From positions 276,548 through 340,547 of the forward strand of contig JAPSLO010000003.1 in NCBI GenBank assembly GCA_031180725.1: a DNA stretch of 64,000 nt. The letters run 5' to 3'. The stretch is from Roseomonas sp. Its GTDB lineage: Bacteria; Pseudomonadota; Alphaproteobacteria; Acetobacterales; Acetobacteraceae. This document shows positions 54,540-63,725 of this stretch, piece by piece. Below the pieces are notes generated by a model, which was not told the origin of the DNA, searched no databases, and saw only the letters and a program-made list of their open reading frames with translations. The position numbers were made by a program, and so were the translations under genes. Positions within the stretch are counted from its first letter, which is position 1. Every line of letters starts with the position of its first letter.

Positions 54540-54887
54540 GGCAGGGAACCTGCTGTTGCGGGCCGGAACGGAACCGGCCCGCAACACTCCTTCGCGAGCA
54601 CCATGTCGGTCCAGCAACTCTGTCATGCCGCTGGCGCTAAGATTCTCGGTGTCATGTGCTTCGCGTGTTGCATCCAGGTCGCAACAGTGTGTCGCGGGCC
54701 GCCACTACGTTTCACGCTAGGATGATTTGCGGATCCACGGCATGCATCCACAGGCACGACGAACGAATCACGCCTGATTTCAGCCTGTATCAAATGCCCG
54801 GGTTGGCAGCCGCCCCGGGCCCCGGTTACCGCCTTCGCCACGAGCCGCGAGGTTCGTGCAGGAGGCACCAATCGGGGGAACACAGTA
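54540..54887. other. Gap between ridA and CHAP gene
   Basis: 348 bases. The first 47 contain a terminator hairpin. The rest is a leader of more than 150 bases with several GC-rich self-complementary stretches before the GTG at 54888. I could not match it to a known riboswitch and see no convincing promoter boxes. Confidence 0.45.
54554..54586 (+). terminator. Hairpin after ridA
   Basis: Perfect 13-base stem (TGTTGCGGGCCGG with CCGGCCCGCAACA) and a seven-base loop, 14 bases after the ridA stop. The following CTCCTTC is a weak U-tract. Confidence 0.75.
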
Positions 54888-55787
54888 GTGCGGGCAAGAA
54901 GCGCGCTTGCAGTGATTTGTGCCCTGGTGGGCACCGTGGCGCTGGCACCGATGAACGAGGCCGCGGCGCGGGATAACCGGCAGACCCAGAAGCCCTTCCG
55001 CGTGCAGCAGCCCGGCGCCGCCAGCCGCCAGGTTACCACGCCGCCCCGCCAGGCCGGCAAGCCACAGCAGACGCGCAGCAGCAGCAGCCGCAGCAGCGCC
55101 GCCCAGGCCCGGGCCGCCCAGACCCGGGCGACCCAGACCCGCACGGCGCGCAGCGGCCAGGCGGCTAACACCTCCGCCGCCGCCTGGGGGCTCGGCCTCG
55201 TGCCGCAGGCCCAGGCCGCAGCGCTGCCGGCCATCCACCGTCCGCTGGGCGGCACGCCCATCCTGCCCGTCTCCGTCACCAGCGGGCTGAGCTGCGTGCC
55301 CTTCGCCCGCATGGCCACCGGCATGGCCATCAGCGGCGATGCCCGCACCTGGTGGCACAGTGCCGCCGGCGTCTATGCCCGCGGCCAGGTGCCGGAACGC
55401 GGTGCGGTGCTCTCCTTCCCGGCCTCGGGCGGCATGTCCCGCGGCCATGTCGCGGTGGTCAGCCGCGTGGTGGACGCCCGCACCATCGAGATCGACCACG
55501 CCAACTGGGCCGGGCCCGGCATCCGCAGCCGCAGCGTGATGCGCGGTGTGCGGGTGATCGACGTCTCCGACCGCAATGACTGGACGGCGGTGCGCGTGCA
55601 GGTCGGCCATTCCGCCGAGGCCTTCGGCCGCACCTATGCGACGCATGGCTTCATCTACAACCGCCCGGCGGGCGAGACGGCGCATCTGCGCGTGGCGGCG
55701 GCCGGCGCCGCCGAGGAAGTGGCGGAGGCGCCCCTGCCCCATGCCGCGCTGCACATGCAAATGGCCGTGGAGACCCTGGCGCGGTAG
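54888..55787 (+). CDS. Exported CHAP-domain protein, probable peptidoglycan amidase/endopeptidase
   Basis: 299 residues from GTG 54888. A signal peptide of about 27 residues (hydrophobic core VICALVGTVALAPM) is followed by a Gln/Arg/Ser-rich linker of some 85 residues (TRSSSSRSSAAQARAAQ) and a CHAP domain. Catalytic Cys is at 136 (SCVPFAR), His at about 187 (GHVAVVS), then EIDHANW. Such enzymes cut peptidoglycan cross-links or stem peptides in the periplasm. It has a terminator upstream and stands as its own unit. Confidence 0.87.
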   Translation: MRARSALAVICALVGTVALAPMNEAAARDNRQTQKPFRVQQPGAASRQVTTPPRQAGKPQQTRSSSSRSSAAQARAAQTRATQTRTARSGQAANTSAAAWGLGLVPQAQAAALPAIHRPLGGTPILPVSVTSGLSCVPFARMATGMAISGDARTWWHSAAGVYARGQVPERGAVLSFPASGGMSRGHVAVVSRVVDARTIEIDHANWAGPGIRSRSVMRGVRVIDVSDRNDWTAVRVQVGHSAEAFGRTYATHGFIYNRPAGETAHLRVAAAGAAEEVAEAPLPHAALHMQMAVETLAR

Positions 55788-55834
55788 CCAGCACCGCCGC
55801 ACATGCCGGGCCACCGCAGAGGAAGGCCCGGCGC

Positions 55835-56335
55835 ATGCACGAGAAGCGGCCCGATGGGGCGGAGCGGCTGATGCTCCCCCAGGGCGACCCCATCCCCAAC
55901 AATCCGCGCCTGCCGGTGCTGCTGCATCGCGGCGCCGTGCCGGCCGGCGACCCGGCGGCCGCAGAGGCGCTGTTCGCGCGGCATGGTTGGCCGCCGGCCT
56001 GGCGCAACGGCATCTACGCCTTCCACCACTATCACCCCAATGCGCATGAGGCGCTGGCCATTGCCCGCGGCCAGGTGCGGGTGCGGCTGGGTGGCGATCA
56101 GGGCGTGACGCTGGGCTTGTCCGCCGGCGACGTGGTGGTGCTGCCTGCCGGCACCGGCCACCGCAATCTCGGCCAGTCCGAGGATCTGCTGGTGGTCGGC
56201 GCCTATCCTCCGGGTCCGGAGCCCGAGCAGTTCACCGGCCGCGCCGGCGAATTGATGGAAGCCCTGCGCGCCATCCCCGAGGTGCCGGACCCGCCCAGCG
56301 ACCCCGTGACCGGACGGGCCTATCCGAAGGGCTGA
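55835..56335 (+). CDS. Cupin-domain protein
   Basis: 166 residues. Two cupin motifs are visible: FHHYHPNAHEALAIARGQVRV and LPAGTGHRNLG, with His and Glu residues that can hold a metal. Resembles the YjlB-type cupins of unknown function. The start at 55835 is the first ATG before the homology. No obvious operon partner. Confidence 0.82.
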   Translation: MHEKRPDGAERLMLPQGDPIPNNPRLPVLLHRGAVPAGDPAAAEALFARHGWPPAWRNGIYAFHHYHPNAHEALAIARGQVRVRLGGDQGVTLGLSAGDVVVLPAGTGHRNLGQSEDLLVVGAYPPGPEPEQFTGRAGELMEALRAIPEVPDPPSDPVTGRAYPKG

Positions 56336-56599
56336 AACGGCCAATGCACGCCTGGCGCGAGCGCAGCGGCGGTTTCGGACAAATTGGCCGGCTAGGTCGA
56401 AGCGCCCTGCCCCGCAGCCCTACGTGACAGGCAATCTCCTAAAAGACTGATTGTCTACGAGGGTGGCCGGACCCGCATGGAGGGCCGTGACACCTGCAGG
56501 AGACGCGGCGGGAGGCCGAAAGGGAAGCGGAATCGGCGGCGGCGCACCATGGTCGGCGCGCCGTGCCCGCCCCCGTGCGGGATCGGGCGAAGCGAGAGG

Positions 56600-57601
56600 T
56601 CAGCGGTCCGGATTGAAGACGTGCAGGTGGAACCACTGCTCGGGATAAGCCCGCAGCACGCCTTCCACCACCGCGTCGAGCGCCGCCAAGCCCGCCTTCA
56701 CGCCGGCCTCGCCCGCCGGCAGTTCCGCCAGCGGGATCTCCGGCAGGATGTTCAGGCGGAACCGGGCGGCATCGCCCAGGCGCAAGACGTGCAGGGGCAG
56801 CAGCGCCGCGCCGTGGCGGATGGCCAGCCGCACCGCCCGGCCCATATTGCCGTCGTCGCGCAACGGCCGGCCGAGCGCCGGCCCCGCCACCCGCCCCCGC
56901 CAGTATTCGTCCACATGGTACAGCAGGGCGTGCCGCCGCCTTTCCAGCAGGCGCCGGGCCGTGACCATGGCGCGCGCATTGGCGGGCAGCAGCACGCCGA
57001 TGCCGTCCCAGCCATGGGTGCGCAGCCGTGTCTGGTTCACGATGGCCATGCGGAAGCGGTTGGGCAGGATCTGCGCGATGCTGGCGAAGGGCTGGCCCAG
57101 CTCCTTCAGGCTGGCATGCAGCGCCTCCCAGTTCGCCATGTGCATCCCGGCCAGCACCAGGGGGCGGCCGGAAGCGCGCACGCGCTCCAGATGCTCGCGC
57201 CCAGCCACCTCGATCCGGCCCTCGCGCCAGAGGCGGTGCAGCGCCGAGAACTCGGCCAGGCTGCGCCCCACTTGGGTCCAGTGCGCCTCGACCAGGCGCT
57301 CGATCTCGGCCTCCCCGGCCTCCGGGCACAGCAGCCGCAGCGCGGCCCGCGCGCGGGCGGTGGCAACTGGGCGGGATGTCACCTGGCGCCGCCCCAGCCG
57401 CGCCCCCAGCGCGCTGGCCGTCTCGGTCGGCAGCATCCGGAACAGGTGGTGCAGCGCGGCATAGGGCAGGCCGTCCAGCGGATCGCGGACCCACCAGCGC
57501 AGCAGGGCCTGCCGCGCCTCCTGCGTGTCGAAGCGCCAGGGCGGTGCGGCGGGGCGCGTTTCGTAGAAGAGGCGCCGGACCCAGCCGGACTCATCCTCCA
57601 T
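56600..57601 (-). CDS. LpxL/HtrB-family lysophospholipid acyltransferase-like protein
   Basis: 333 residues. The acyltransferase HxxxxE motif occurs as HMANWE (154-159), as in LpxL lipid A acyltransferases. The typical N-terminal membrane helix is weak. Probably adds an acyl chain to a lipid A precursor or another membrane lipid. It begins six bases after a micro-ORF that overlaps the P450 gene, so the three form an operon. Confidence 0.82.
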   Translation of the reverse strand: MEDESGWVRRLFYETRPAAPPWRFDTQEARQALLRWWVRDPLDGLPYAALHHLFRMLPTETASALGARLGRRQVTSRPVATARARAALRLLCPEAGEAEIERLVEAHWTQVGRSLAEFSALHRLWREGRIEVAGREHLERVRASGRPLVLAGMHMANWEALHASLKELGQPFASIAQILPNRFRMAIVNQTRLRTHGWDGIGVLLPANARAMVTARRLLERRRHALLYHVDEYWRGRVAGPALGRPLRDDGNMGRAVRLAIRHGAALLPLHVLRLGDAARFRLNILPEIPLAELPAGEAGVKAGLAALDAVVEGVLRAYPEQWFHLHVFNPDR

Positions 57602-57607
57602 GCGGCG

Positions 57608-57709
57608 TCACCTCGGTGGCATGCGGGCGGTCGCGTGGCGCGACCCGCGGCCTGCATAGCAGGCCAGGGCCGCGAATGCGGCGCCGGTGATCAAGGCAGC
57701 CGCAGTCAC
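57608..57709 (-). CDS. 33-residue micro-ORF, possible membrane peptide
   Basis: Starts at GTG 57709, overlapping the P450 stop as GTGA, and ends six bases before the acyltransferase ATG. The predicted peptide has one hydrophobic stretch (TAAALITGAAFAALACYAG) and a basic tail. Position and overlap resemble real coupled genes, but length and composition alone cannot prove coding. Confidence 0.45.
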   Translation of the reverse strand: MTAAALITGAAFAALACYAGRGSRHATARMPPR

Positions 57710-59115
57710 GCCGAGGCGCCGGCCGATGCGGTGAGCAGCATGGGCAGGGACTCGCCGGGGCGCAGCGTCAGGCGGGCGACCGGCATCACCTCCACCCCGG
57801 GCGCGAGGCGCAGCTCCACGGCCTGGAACAGCGTGGCCAGGCAGAGCACCGCTTCCGCCAGGCCGAGATGCAGCCCCGTGCAGATCCGCGGCCCGGTGCT
57901 GAAGGGCACATAGGCATGGCGTGATGGCCGTGGCGCCCCGGGCAGGAAGCGGTCCGGGATGAAGGCATCCGGCTGGTCCCACAGCGCCGGGCGGCGATGC
58001 AGCAGCCAGGGCACCACCAGCACCAGGCTGCCCTTCTTCACCACCCGCCCGGCGATCCGGCCGGGCGCCAGCGCTTCCCGCGACAGGACAGGCACGGGCG
58101 GGTAGAGCCGCATCGTCTCCTCCACGACGGCGCGGGTGAAGGTCAGGCGCGGCAGGTCTTCCAGCATCGCGGGGCGGCCGCCCAGCACGGCCTCCAGTTC
58201 CGCCCGCAGGCGGGCGGCGCTGGTTTGGTCCTGGCTGAGGATGAACAACGCCCAGGCCAGCACATTGGCGGTGGTCTCGTGCCCCGCCATGAAGAGCACG
58301 ATCGCCTCGTTGCGGAAGGCGCGACGATCCATCGGGCGATCCGTGCCCGGCACCTTGGCTTCCGCCATGCTGCGGATCAGCGAGGCCTCCTGCCGGCCGC
58401 CGTCCAGGATGCCGGCAATCAGCCGGTCCACCACCTCATGGATGCGCGCCACGGCGCGGCGGGCCTCGCGGCCCAGCGGCCGCGGCAGCCAATCCGGCAG
58501 GCCGAGTAGCGAGACGATGTCGGTCTGGTCCACCAGCCGCTGGTATTCGGCGAAGGCGGCAACCACGGCCTGCGCGGATTCCGCGCCGAGGGAGCGGCCG
58601 AAGATGGTGCGGCAGATGATCTCGGCGGTCAGGCGGCCCATCTCCGCCAGCACATCCAGCGGCTCCCCCGCCGGGTGGCGGCGCCAGGCGGCGGCGCGCT
58701 CGGCGGCGGCCTCGGTGATGGCGGGGGCGAGTTCGGCCAGGCGGGTGGCATGGGTGACGGGGGCCACCACGCGCCGCCTTTCGCGCCACAGCGATCCATC
58801 GGAGACGAAGAGGCCATCGCCCAGCAGCGGCTTCAGCGCGTGGCGGTGCTGCGGCGACTTGCGCTGGAAGATCTCGTGCTGCTCGACGAAAGCTTCCGCC
58901 ACCGTCTCCGGGCTGTTGCAAACAACGATGTCGCGGAAGAGGACGCGGGTGAAGATGACGTCCTGGTTGAAGGTGCCCTGCGACCAGATGGACAGGTAGC
59001 TCTGCTTCGCCAGGCGAAAGAGTTCCCTGAGGGGCGGCGCCTTCGCGTGTCGCGGGGGATACGGAGGGAGATAGGGCACCCTGCAGGCGATAGCGTAACC
59101 ATGGCGCACCGCCAA
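57706..59115 (-). CDS. Cytochrome P450
   Basis: About 469 residues. Oxygen-binding I-helix AGHETT, K-helix EETMR (ExxR), and heme-binding loop FSTGPRICTGLHLG with the cysteine ligand. Mono-oxygenase of unknown substrate, needing a separate electron donor, which is not in the window. The start is uncertain: TTG 59115 or GTG 59109 are the in-frame options before homology. Coupled to the micro-ORF and the LpxL-like gene, so a lipid substrate is a reasonable guess. Confidence 0.92.
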   Translation of the reverse strand: MAVRHGYAIACRVPYLPPYPPRHAKAPPLRELFRLAKQSYLSIWSQGTFNQDVIFTRVLFRDIVVCNSPETVAEAFVEQHEIFQRKSPQHRHALKPLLGDGLFVSDGSLWRERRRVVAPVTHATRLAELAPAITEAAAERAAAWRRHPAGEPLDVLAEMGRLTAEIICRTIFGRSLGAESAQAVVAAFAEYQRLVDQTDIVSLLGLPDWLPRPLGREARRAVARIHEVVDRLIAGILDGGRQEASLIRSMAEAKVPGTDRPMDRRAFRNEAIVLFMAGHETTANVLAWALFILSQDQTSAARLRAELEAVLGGRPAMLEDLPRLTFTRAVVEETMRLYPPVPVLSREALAPGRIAGRVVKKGSLVLVVPWLLHRRPALWDQPDAFIPDRFLPGAPRPSRHAYVPFSTGPRICTGLHLGLAEAVLCLATLFQAVELRLAPGVEVMPVARLTLRPGESLPMLLTASAGASA

Positions 59116-59289
59116 CTATGATGCGCCGCAACGAGAGTCGATGGACTGCCCCGAGCCGGTATCGGGCCGGCCCTGTGGCTCGCGCGACACTGTTCGGCCG
59201 AAGCCGGCGGTTCGCGTCGCGATTGTGTCCGCCCTCGGTGCACCGGCCGACCGGCTGGCGCACCGAAGCCGGAGCCGAGGCCTGCTTCG

Positions 59290-60357
59290 CTACATGCCCT
59301 CGGCCGTCAGCACCACGCGCCCCGTGATGCGGCCTTCGCGCAGGCGCTGCAGCGCGCTGTCGGCATTGCGCAGCGGTTCCTTGGTGATCGGGATAGCCGG
59401 CAGACGGCCGCCCTGGGCGATGCGCACCAGTTCCCGCAACTCCTTCGGGCTGCCGACATAGCTGCCGCGCACCGTCAGCGCGCGCATCGCCATCAGCGGC
59501 AGGGGCAGGGTCAGCTCGCCGCCGAACAGCCCCACCTGGATCAGCTTCCCGCCCTTGGTCAGCGCGTCGAAGCACATCCGCGCGGTTTGGGTGCCATTCA
59601 CCAAGTCGATCACCGCCTCCACCGGCCCGCCACAGAGCGCAATCAGCCGGCCGGTCACGTCCTCTCCCGTCGCGTCCAGCGTGTCGGTGGCACCGGCCCG
59701 CCGCGCGGCCTCCAGCTTCTCGGCGCTGACATCGACCGAGACGATGCGCCGGTGCCCCATCGCCTTCAGCACCGCGATGGCCTGCAGGCCGAGCCCGCCC
59801 GCGCCCACCAGCACGATGGGCGTGTCGGGATCCATCGGCATCACCTTGTTGATGGCCGAGAAGACGGTGATGCCGGAACAGGCATAGGTGGCCGCCAATG
59901 CCGGGTCGAGGTCGCCCGGATCCACCAGGTGGCGCGGCTCCGGCACCAGGATATGCGTGGCGTAGCCGCCATTCTGGAAGATGCCGAGCGCTTTGCCCTG
60001 GACGCACATATTGTCCTCCTCGGCCAGGCAGCGGGCGCAGGTGCCGCAGCCGACCCAGGGAAAGACAATGCGGGTCTGGCCGACCGCCAGGCCCTGGCCT
60101 TCCGCTTCCGGGCCCCATTTCACCACGCGGCCGACCGTCTCATGCCCCATGGCCAGTGGCAGGGTCACGCCGCGGTCCAGCAGCCGCATCTTGCCGCGGC
60201 TGCCCAGGTCCCATTCGCCCTCCCAGACATGGATGTCGGAATGGCAGACCCCGGCATGGGTGACTTCCAGCAGCACCTGCTTGCCGGTGGGTTCCGGCGT
60301 GGGCAGCTCGATCTCCTGCAAAGGCTGACGTGGCGCGACGACGGCCCAGGCCCGCAT
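59290..60357 (-). CDS. Zinc-dependent alcohol dehydrogenase
   Basis: 355 residues of the medium-chain dehydrogenase family. Catalytic zinc region GVCHSDIHVWEG, structural zinc cysteines in CGTCARCLAEEDNMC, nucleotide-binding GAGGLG in the Rossmann part. Oxidises alcohols or reduces aldehydes with NAD(P); substrate unknown. No overlap with neighbours; 174 bases separate it from the P450 start. Confidence 0.93.
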   Translation of the reverse strand: MRAWAVVAPRQPLQEIELPTPEPTGKQVLLEVTHAGVCHSDIHVWEGEWDLGSRGKMRLLDRGVTLPLAMGHETVGRVVKWGPEAEGQGLAVGQTRIVFPWVGCGTCARCLAEEDNMCVQGKALGIFQNGGYATHILVPEPRHLVDPGDLDPALAATYACSGITVFSAINKVMPMDPDTPIVLVGAGGLGLQAIAVLKAMGHRRIVSVDVSAEKLEAARRAGATDTLDATGEDVTGRLIALCGGPVEAVIDLVNGTQTARMCFDALTKGGKLIQVGLFGGELTLPLPLMAMRALTVRGSYVGSPKELRELVRIAQGGRLPAIPITKEPLRNADSALQRLREGRITGRVVLTAEGM

Positions 60358-60425
60358 GGCGTGGCTCCTCCCTGGCTTTCCCGTCTATGGAAGACGGCGG
60401 CGGCAAGGGAGGTCAACCGGGACGG

Positions 60426-61673
60426 TCAGCCGGGCTGACCGACCCGCCCCAGGCCCAGCTCCTCCAGGCAGGTGGCGACCACTTCGGCATCCTTGGCCGC
60501 ATGGGTACCGCCCTGCATCGCCATCTCGCGGGCGGCGACCCAGCGCGCCACATCGGCACGCCAGGCGGCGTCCCAGCGCGTGGTGTCCCAGTGCGGCGCG
60601 AGGGACAGGCCGGTCGCCTGGCCGAGCTGTTCCAGCAGCACCGGCGCATCGAGCACCGCGACGCCGCGGCTGGTATCGAAACCCCGCCCGCTGCGGTGCA
60701 GGCCACGCACCAGGCCGGCGACGGCATCCAGCCAGAGCGGATCGTCCACCCGCGCCGCCAGGGCGTTGCGCGCCATGCGCGAGCCGGTCCGGCGATTCAG
60801 CACGACAACCTGCGCGCTGATCCGTCCCAGGAGCTGCAGGGCATGCACGGCCGAGCCTTCCGAGAAGACCAGGCGGCGCGCCGAGCGATAGATGCGGAGT
60901 TGCTCGGCCAATGGCAGCTCCTCCGGGTAGATCACCCGCATCCCGGCGGCGGCGAAGACCTCGTCGAGATAGGCCTCGCCGGCCAGCCGGCCCGACAGCG
61001 TCTTCGGATGGACCTTGCTGCGGGAGACGAAGATCGTGGCCTCCGCCAGATCGGGATCCCGGTCGGACGGGGTGTGGCGATCCAGCAGGTCGAGATAGGC
61101 GCGGCGCGGGCGCGGGCCATTCAGGCGCTCGGCCTGGGGGAGGACATGCAGCCGGGCGGCGCGGGCCGGCACGTCCAGCAGCAGCACGCGCTCCATCGGT
61201 ACGCCGAACTGCGCCAGGATGCCGTCGAAGAAGGCCGGACGCTGCCCGCCATGATCGCGCCAGATGGTGAAGAGCAGCGGCAGGCCGGGCATCTGATGCG
61301 CGGCTTCGGTGATGCGCGTGGCGAAATCCGCGATGGCATGGCCGAAATGCGGGCAGACCGGGCCGCACCAGATCGCCTCCCGCAGGGTTTCGCTCACCCG
61401 ATCCGGCATGGCGGGGGCGGTGTCGAAGGGGGTGGGCTTCAAGCCGCGACAATGGCGGGCCTCGACCTGGGCTTCGAAGTCCGGCCAGAGCGGGCCGCCC
61501 TGGAATTCCGCCTCCTCGCGGCGGCCGATGATGCTGTCGGTGGGCGTCACCACCACATCGTGAAAGATCCGAGGCTCGGCCGGGACACCGTCCAGCCCGG
61601 CCGTGCCGCCGTCGCCGCGCCGGCGGCCCGTCGAGGCGCGCCGCAGCCGCTTCGGCTTCTTGTCTTGTCGCAT
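60426..61673 (-). CDS. GT61-family (DUF563) glycosyltransferase
   Basis: 415 residues. GT61 signatures: IFVSRSKVHPKTLSG, YPEELPLAEQLRIYRSARRLVFSEGSAVHALQL. N-terminal tail is basic (KKPKRLRRASTGRRRG). Same family as the 18449 enzyme but not close. It may belong to the same glycan programme although it is 40 kb away. A 25-base repeat lies 14 bases upstream of its start. Confidence 0.82.
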   Translation of the reverse strand: MRQDKKPKRLRRASTGRRRGDGGTAGLDGVPAEPRIFHDVVVTPTDSIIGRREEAEFQGGPLWPDFEAQVEARHCRGLKPTPFDTAPAMPDRVSETLREAIWCGPVCPHFGHAIADFATRITEAAHQMPGLPLLFTIWRDHGGQRPAFFDGILAQFGVPMERVLLLDVPARAARLHVLPQAERLNGPRPRRAYLDLLDRHTPSDRDPDLAEATIFVSRSKVHPKTLSGRLAGEAYLDEVFAAAGMRVIYPEELPLAEQLRIYRSARRLVFSEGSAVHALQLLGRISAQVVVLNRRTGSRMARNALAARVDDPLWLDAVAGLVRGLHRSGRGFDTSRGVAVLDAPVLLEQLGQATGLSLAPHWDTTRWDAAWRADVARWVAAREMAMQGGTHAAKDAEVVATCLEELGLGRVGQPG

Positions 61674-61686
61674 GCCCGAAGCTGTA

Positions 61687-61711
61687 GGGCGATTCCGCCT
61701 GGCTTGGAAAT
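61687..61711 (+). repeat. 25-base dispersed repeat, copy 2
   Basis: 24 of 25 bases match 54126-54150. It sits between the TelA-like gene and the GT61 start, in the opposite orientation relative to the downstream gene compared with copy 1. Confidence 0.85.
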
Positions 61712-61716
61712 CCGGC

Positions 61717-62910
61717 CTAGCGGCCGCTTGGCGCGGCCTTGGCCTGCATCAGCACGCGGCGAATGTCCTGTTCCAGCTTCTCCAGCTCCTCCGCCGCGCG
61801 GGCGCGCTGGCCGCGCGCCTGGTCGGCGATGCGAAGGCTGTCCTCGATGGTGGCGACCAGGGCCGCATTCGCCTTCTGCACCGCCTCCAGGTCGAAGACG
61901 CCGCGCTCCAGCTCGGTCCGCGCTTCCTGGTTGCCGCGGCGCAGGGTTTCGGCATTCGCGGTCAGCAGGCGGTTGGTCAGGTCCACCGCCTGCTTCACGC
62001 TCTGTCCCGCTTCGCGCATCCGGTGGATGGCCAGCGCCTGGGCGAGCTGCTGGCGCCAGAGCGGCACGGTATTGGCCAGGACCGAATGGATCTTGGCGGA
62101 GAGCGCCTTGTCGTTCTCCTGGATCAGCCGGATCGAGGGCAGCGCCTGCATCGCCACCTGGCGGGTCAGGCGCAGATCGTGCACGCGGCGTTCCAGCTCG
62201 TCCCGCGCGCCGCGCAGGTCGCGCAGGCGCTGTGGGGCGAGGTCGTCATTCGGGTTCGCCGCCACCTGGCGTTCCAGGGCGGGGATCGTCTCCGCATCCG
62301 TCTTCGCCAGCACCGCCTCGCCGGCGGCGATGTGGTCGCCGAGCGCGTGGAACCACTCCAGCGTCGCGCCATAGAGGCGCTCCAGCCGCTCGACATCCTC
62401 CATCAGGCGGGTGCGGTGGGTGTCGAGCCGGTCGCCGATCTTCTCGATCTGACCCTTCACCGTCTCGTAGCGCTGGATGATGCCGGTGACCTCGGCGCCC
62501 GCCTTGGTGAACATGCGGGCGAAGAAATTCGGCTTCTCATCCAGCTTCGTCACGTCGAAGCCGCGCAGCGTGGAGAGCAGCGAGGAGAGGGTGCGCCCCG
62601 CCTCTCCCGTCTCCTGGTTGCGGGCGCCTTCCAGCATGGCGTCGGCCGCGGATTGCGCGCGGTTCTGCGCTTCCTGGCCAAAGCGCAGGATGGAACCGGG
62701 ATCGGAGAGGTCGATCTGCTGCGAGAGGCTGGTGATGGCCGCCTGGTGTTCCGGCGTCAGTGGCGCCTCGCCGCGGGTATAGGCGGGAAAGGGCGCGGGC
62801 GCCGGCTCCGCGGCGGGGGGCGGCGCGGGGGCCGGATCGGGCGCCCGGGTGGCGGCGGGTGCGGCGGGGGGATCGTCACCGAAGGTGATCCGGAAGCCGT
62901 TGTCGCTCAC
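61717..62910 (-). CDS. Toxic anion resistance protein TelA-like
   Basis: 397 residues, start GTG 62910. Pro/Ala-rich first 50 residues, then a long helical TelA domain (RFGQEAQNRAQSAAD, KPNFFARMF, VPLWRQQLAQAL). Family linked to tellurite and other toxic-anion resistance, but the biochemical role is unknown. The start overlaps the XpaC-like stop (GTGA). Confidence 0.9.
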   Translation of the reverse strand: MSDNGFRITFGDDPPAAPAATRAPDPAPAPPPAAEPAPAPFPAYTRGEAPLTPEHQAAITSLSQQIDLSDPGSILRFGQEAQNRAQSAADAMLEGARNQETGEAGRTLSSLLSTLRGFDVTKLDEKPNFFARMFTKAGAEVTGIIQRYETVKGQIEKIGDRLDTHRTRLMEDVERLERLYGATLEWFHALGDHIAAGEAVLAKTDAETIPALERQVAANPNDDLAPQRLRDLRGARDELERRVHDLRLTRQVAMQALPSIRLIQENDKALSAKIHSVLANTVPLWRQQLAQALAIHRMREAGQSVKQAVDLTNRLLTANAETLRRGNQEARTELERGVFDLEAVQKANAALVATIEDSLRIADQARGQRARAAEELEKLEQDIRRVLMQAKAAPSGR

Positions 62911-63725
62911 GCAAAGCCCTCCTGGCGCAGCCGCTCGGACAGCACCTTCACCTGGATGTCGAGTGCCGCCGTCTCCTCGGCGCGGATGCGCTCGCGCAAT
63001 TCCTCGGCAGCAGAGGAAAGATCCTGGAGCAGGTCGGGCAGGCCGGGCGGCGGCTCGGCGCCGGCCTCCAGCCTCTCCCGGATCCGGTCCAGCCCGTCCA
63101 GATGGACGATCAGGAAGCGCCGCGCGTCGCTGATGCGGTCGGGGCGCTCGGTCAGGTCGTCCAGAACGCCGGCCATGGCGCCGGCGACACCAACCAGGCG
63201 CGGCTCCTTCGCAATGCGGGCCAGGCGGGTCCGGGCCTCGTCCAGCGGGCCGGGCGGCGGCGGGGGCGCGGGCGGCGCGATCTCCACCACGCTGCCGTCA
63301 TAGAGCAGCCGCGTGCCGAGCCAGGTGCCGGCGCCCAGGAGCAACGCCATGGGGACGGACATCTCCGCCCCGAACAGCGCGACGAGGCCGGTGCCCAGCG
63401 CAGTGACCAACGCGGCGAGGTTGGTGTCGCCGCGGCGGGCCCGGCGCAGCAGCCAGGTGCCGGCCATCGGCAGCAGCATGCCGGCCAGCGCGGCGGCCAG
63501 GGCCAGCGGGCGGCCGCGGACGACTTCCGAGGCGGCGTCCCACAGCAGCGGCCAAGTGAAAAGCGGCAGCAGCAGGCCGCGCGTGGCAGCGCGGAAACGG
63601 CCGGCGCCGTCTTCCAGCCGCGCGCGCAGGTCCCGCCAGGGCGCCTCGGGCGGCTGCATCTCGTTGCGCTGCCAGGGGGGCGGCGGATCGGGTTCCCAGG
63701 GGCGGGAAGACGGACGGCGGGCCAT
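62907..63725 (-). CDS. XpaC-like membrane protein (5-bromo-4-chloroindolyl phosphate hydrolysis family)
   Basis: 272 residues from ATG 63725 (an adjacent upstream TTG is possible). Two or three hydrophobic segments (GLLLPLFTWPLLW; ALAAALAGMLLPMAGTWLL; ALLLGAGTWL) and a helical C-terminus. XpaC-family genes often precede TelA genes, as here. Function unknown. Both ends overlap neighbouring genes. Confidence 0.82.
   Translation of the reverse strand: MARRPSSRPWEPDPPPPWQRNEMQPPEAPWRDLRARLEDGAGRFRAATRGLLLPLFTWPLLWDAASEVVRGRPLALAAALAGMLLPMAGTWLLRRARRGDTNLAALVTALGTGLVALFGAEMSVPMALLLGAGTWLGTRLLYDGSVVEIAPPAPPPPPGPLDEARTRLARIAKEPRLVGVAGAMAGVLDDLTERPDRISDARRFLIVHLDGLDRIRERLEAGAEPPPGLPDLLQDLSSAAEELRERIRAEETAALDIQVKVLSERLRQEGFA

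Noticed and set aside
60330-62480. A 716-codon plus-strand open frame
   Set aside because: Antisense to the GT61 and TelA-like genes; composition is that of a GC-rich shadow frame.
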